Of a DNA stretch of 64,000 nucleotides, positions 63,126 to 64,000 are shown piece after piece; position 1 is the first letter of the stretch; every line of letters starts with the position of its first letter. The DNA comes from Agrobacterium tumefaciens. GTDB taxonomy: Bacteria; Pseudomonadota; Alphaproteobacteria; Rhizobiales; Rhizobiaceae. The position numbers and the translations under genes were made by a program. The stretch lies in the NCBI GenBank assembly GCA_025559845.1, contig CP048469.1:2953001-3017000 (forward strand), written 5' to 3'. The notes under the pieces were generated by a model. That model was not told where the DNA came from, ran no database searches, and saw only the letters and a list, made by a program, of their open reading frames with translations.

Positions 63126-63746
63126 TCAGCCCTTCAAAGCGAGGTTGCTGATCTCAAGCACAACAGAATCTGCCTCAATGGCACTACGGTGTTTTACCAG
63201 ATCGAATTGCCAGCGACTACGCGCTTTCTGCACTTCTGAATCGTAATCCCGGCCTTTATTCAAATATGCGCGTAAATTCGGATTCCGCGACGCCCATGGA
63301 TGGATATAATCAAACAGAAGATCGAGCTCAGCGAGTGCACGCGCGGATATGACGTCGCAACGTTGAATGGTTTCTGGAGCTTTTTCAATCCGAACCGGAT
63401 GAACAGCGCCCCGTGCACCCGTTTCTTTGAGAGCGATCCGCAGAAAGGCAGCTTTTTTGTTGTTGCTCTCAACGAGATCTACCCAGCCGTCATTCAGCTC
63501 CGCAAGAAATATCGCAGTGATAACGCCGGGAAAGCCACCGCCGCTTCCTAGGTCTACCCATCTTTTCGGTTCAGGAGACAACTGGAAAATCTGAGCACTG
63601 TCCGCCACGTGCCGGCTCCAGAGCTCGGTCAGGGTCGACGGAGCGACAAGATTAGTGGTTTTGTTCCATTTCTTGAAAAGCTCGATAAAAAGCTCAAGCC
63701 GCTCCTGTGTTTCACGTGAAACACTTTGGCCGTTTATCTCCATCAT
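63126..63746 (-). CDS. rsmG: 16S rRNA (guanine527-N7)-methyltransferase RsmG (GidB)
   Basis: 206 residues. [32 protein letters not shown] at the N-terminus, [27 protein letters not shown] (SAM site) and [13 protein letters not shown] are the RsmG signature. It methylates G527 of 16S rRNA. Two adjacent ATG codons (63746, 63743) can start it. The VSRET codons are formed by a perfect parS sequence, a known feature in alphaproteobacteria. It starts eight bases after the mnmG stop. Confidence 0.97.
   Translation of the reverse strand: MMEINGQSVSRETQERLELFIELFKKWNKTTNLVAPSTLTELWSRHVADSAQIFQLSPEPKRWVDLGSGGGFPGVITAIFLAELNDGWVDLVESNNKKAAFLRIALKETGARGAVHPVRIEKAPETIQRCDVISARALAELDLLFDYIHPWASRNPNLRAYLNKGRDYDSEVQKARSRWQFDLVKHRSAIEADSVVLEISNLALKG
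63708..63723. promoter_or_regulatory. parS centromere site (perfect)
   Basis: TGTTTCACGTGAAACA, the exact 16-bp parS palindrome bound by ParB, inside the 5' part of rsmG. On the coding strand it reads through the codons for V-S-R-E-T. It is the only perfect copy I found in the window. Confidence 0.97.
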
Positions 63747-63754
63747 CAGACTCG

Positions 63755-64000
63755 CTATTGGTGCAAACGCAACTTCTGGCTTTGCGCGTCCGAGGACTTC
63801 CGCAAAAGGGCGAGCAGCAGCGATATCGCAGCCGGCGTCATTCCGTCAACACGAGCCGCCTGTGCAATATTCTCCGGGCGCGCTTTTTCCAGCTTTTGTT
63901 TCAGTTCGTTAGAAAGGCCGGATAACGACTGAAAATCGAAATCTTCGGGTATCTTTCTTTCTTCGTCGCGTTTTATGTCGATGATGTCAGCGCTTTGACG
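63755..64000 (-). CDS. mnmG: tRNA modification enzyme MnmG (GidA), C-terminal end (partial)
   Basis: The minus strand from the window edge is open to TAG at 63755-63757 and gives the last 81 residues of MnmG. Segments such as [45 protein letters not shown] and [10 protein letters not shown] are the family's helical C-terminus that contacts tRNA and MnmE. MnmG, with MnmE, modifies wobble uridine 34. Its start lies outside the window. rsmG follows after eight bases. Confidence 0.95.
   Translation of the reverse strand, partial: RQSADIIDIKRDEERKIPEDFDFQSLSGLSNELKQKLEKARPENIAQAARVDGMTPAAISLLLALLRKSSDAQSQKLRLHQ

Overview
The window reads as a piece of the main (circular) chromosome of a member of the Rhizobiaceae, most likely Agrobacterium or a close Rhizobium relative. 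Support: rhizobial-type proteins throughout, the blocks phaR/phaAB, obgE-proB-proA-nadD-rsfS-rlmH and mnmG-rsmG-parA-parB, an Irr-type iron box, and a CobN/CobG cobalamin pathway that uses CbiD instead of CobF. The right end carries mnmG, rsmG, parA, parB and a perfect 16-bp parS inside rsmG, so it probably lies near the chromosome origin. I saw no rRNA, tRNA, insertion sequence, prophage or CRISPR array. The species assignment is inference.

Layout. 1-6.5 kb: end of a large NAD-glutamate dehydrogenase, an Atg22-like MFS transporter, PHB regulator phaR diverging from phaAB, then bfd-bfr (iron storage) behind an Irr-like box, and rppH. 6.6-18.1 kb: mainly a leftward housekeeping block: divergent polysaccharide deacetylase, ctpA, an envC-like gene, rlmH, rsfS (apparently with a CTG start), nadD, proA, proB, obgE, two tandem acetyltransferases, and rpmA/rplU behind a long leader. 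18.4-23.8 kb: zincin-like metallopeptidase, DUF1737 protein, CitE-like lyase, a small membrane protein, leuD, leuB and a di-heme peroxidase.

23.9-43.2 kb is a compact cobalamin region with almost no intergenic DNA: cobB, cobA, cbiD, cobM, cobE, cobL, cobK, cobJ, cobI, cobH, cobG, cobN, cobW, a DUF1636 gene, cobO, cobQ, cobD and cobC. A cobalamin riboswitch with a good promoter precedes the leftward DUF1636-cobWNGHIJ operon. Strand switches are packed tightly: two divergent pairs (cobL/cobK, cobD/cobC) share the tetranucleotide CATG as both start codons, and convergent pairs overlap at their 3' ends.

43.2-55.1 kb is a sugar catabolism locus. A leftward group encodes an RbsABC-type ABC importer, an aldo/keto reductase, a lactonase, a zinc alcohol dehydrogenase, a tagaturonate-reductase-like enzyme, a mutarotase and an L-fuconate dehydratase. 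A FadR-type regulator and a UxaA-type dehydratase run the other way. The set fits L-fucose oxidation together with a second branch for L-galactose (L-galactonate to tagaturonate to altronate to KDG). This is the most interesting functional proposal in the window.

55.2-64 kb: purH, a heparinase-like protein, rsmB, htpX, a DUF1674 protein, then parB, parA, rsmG and the end of mnmG.
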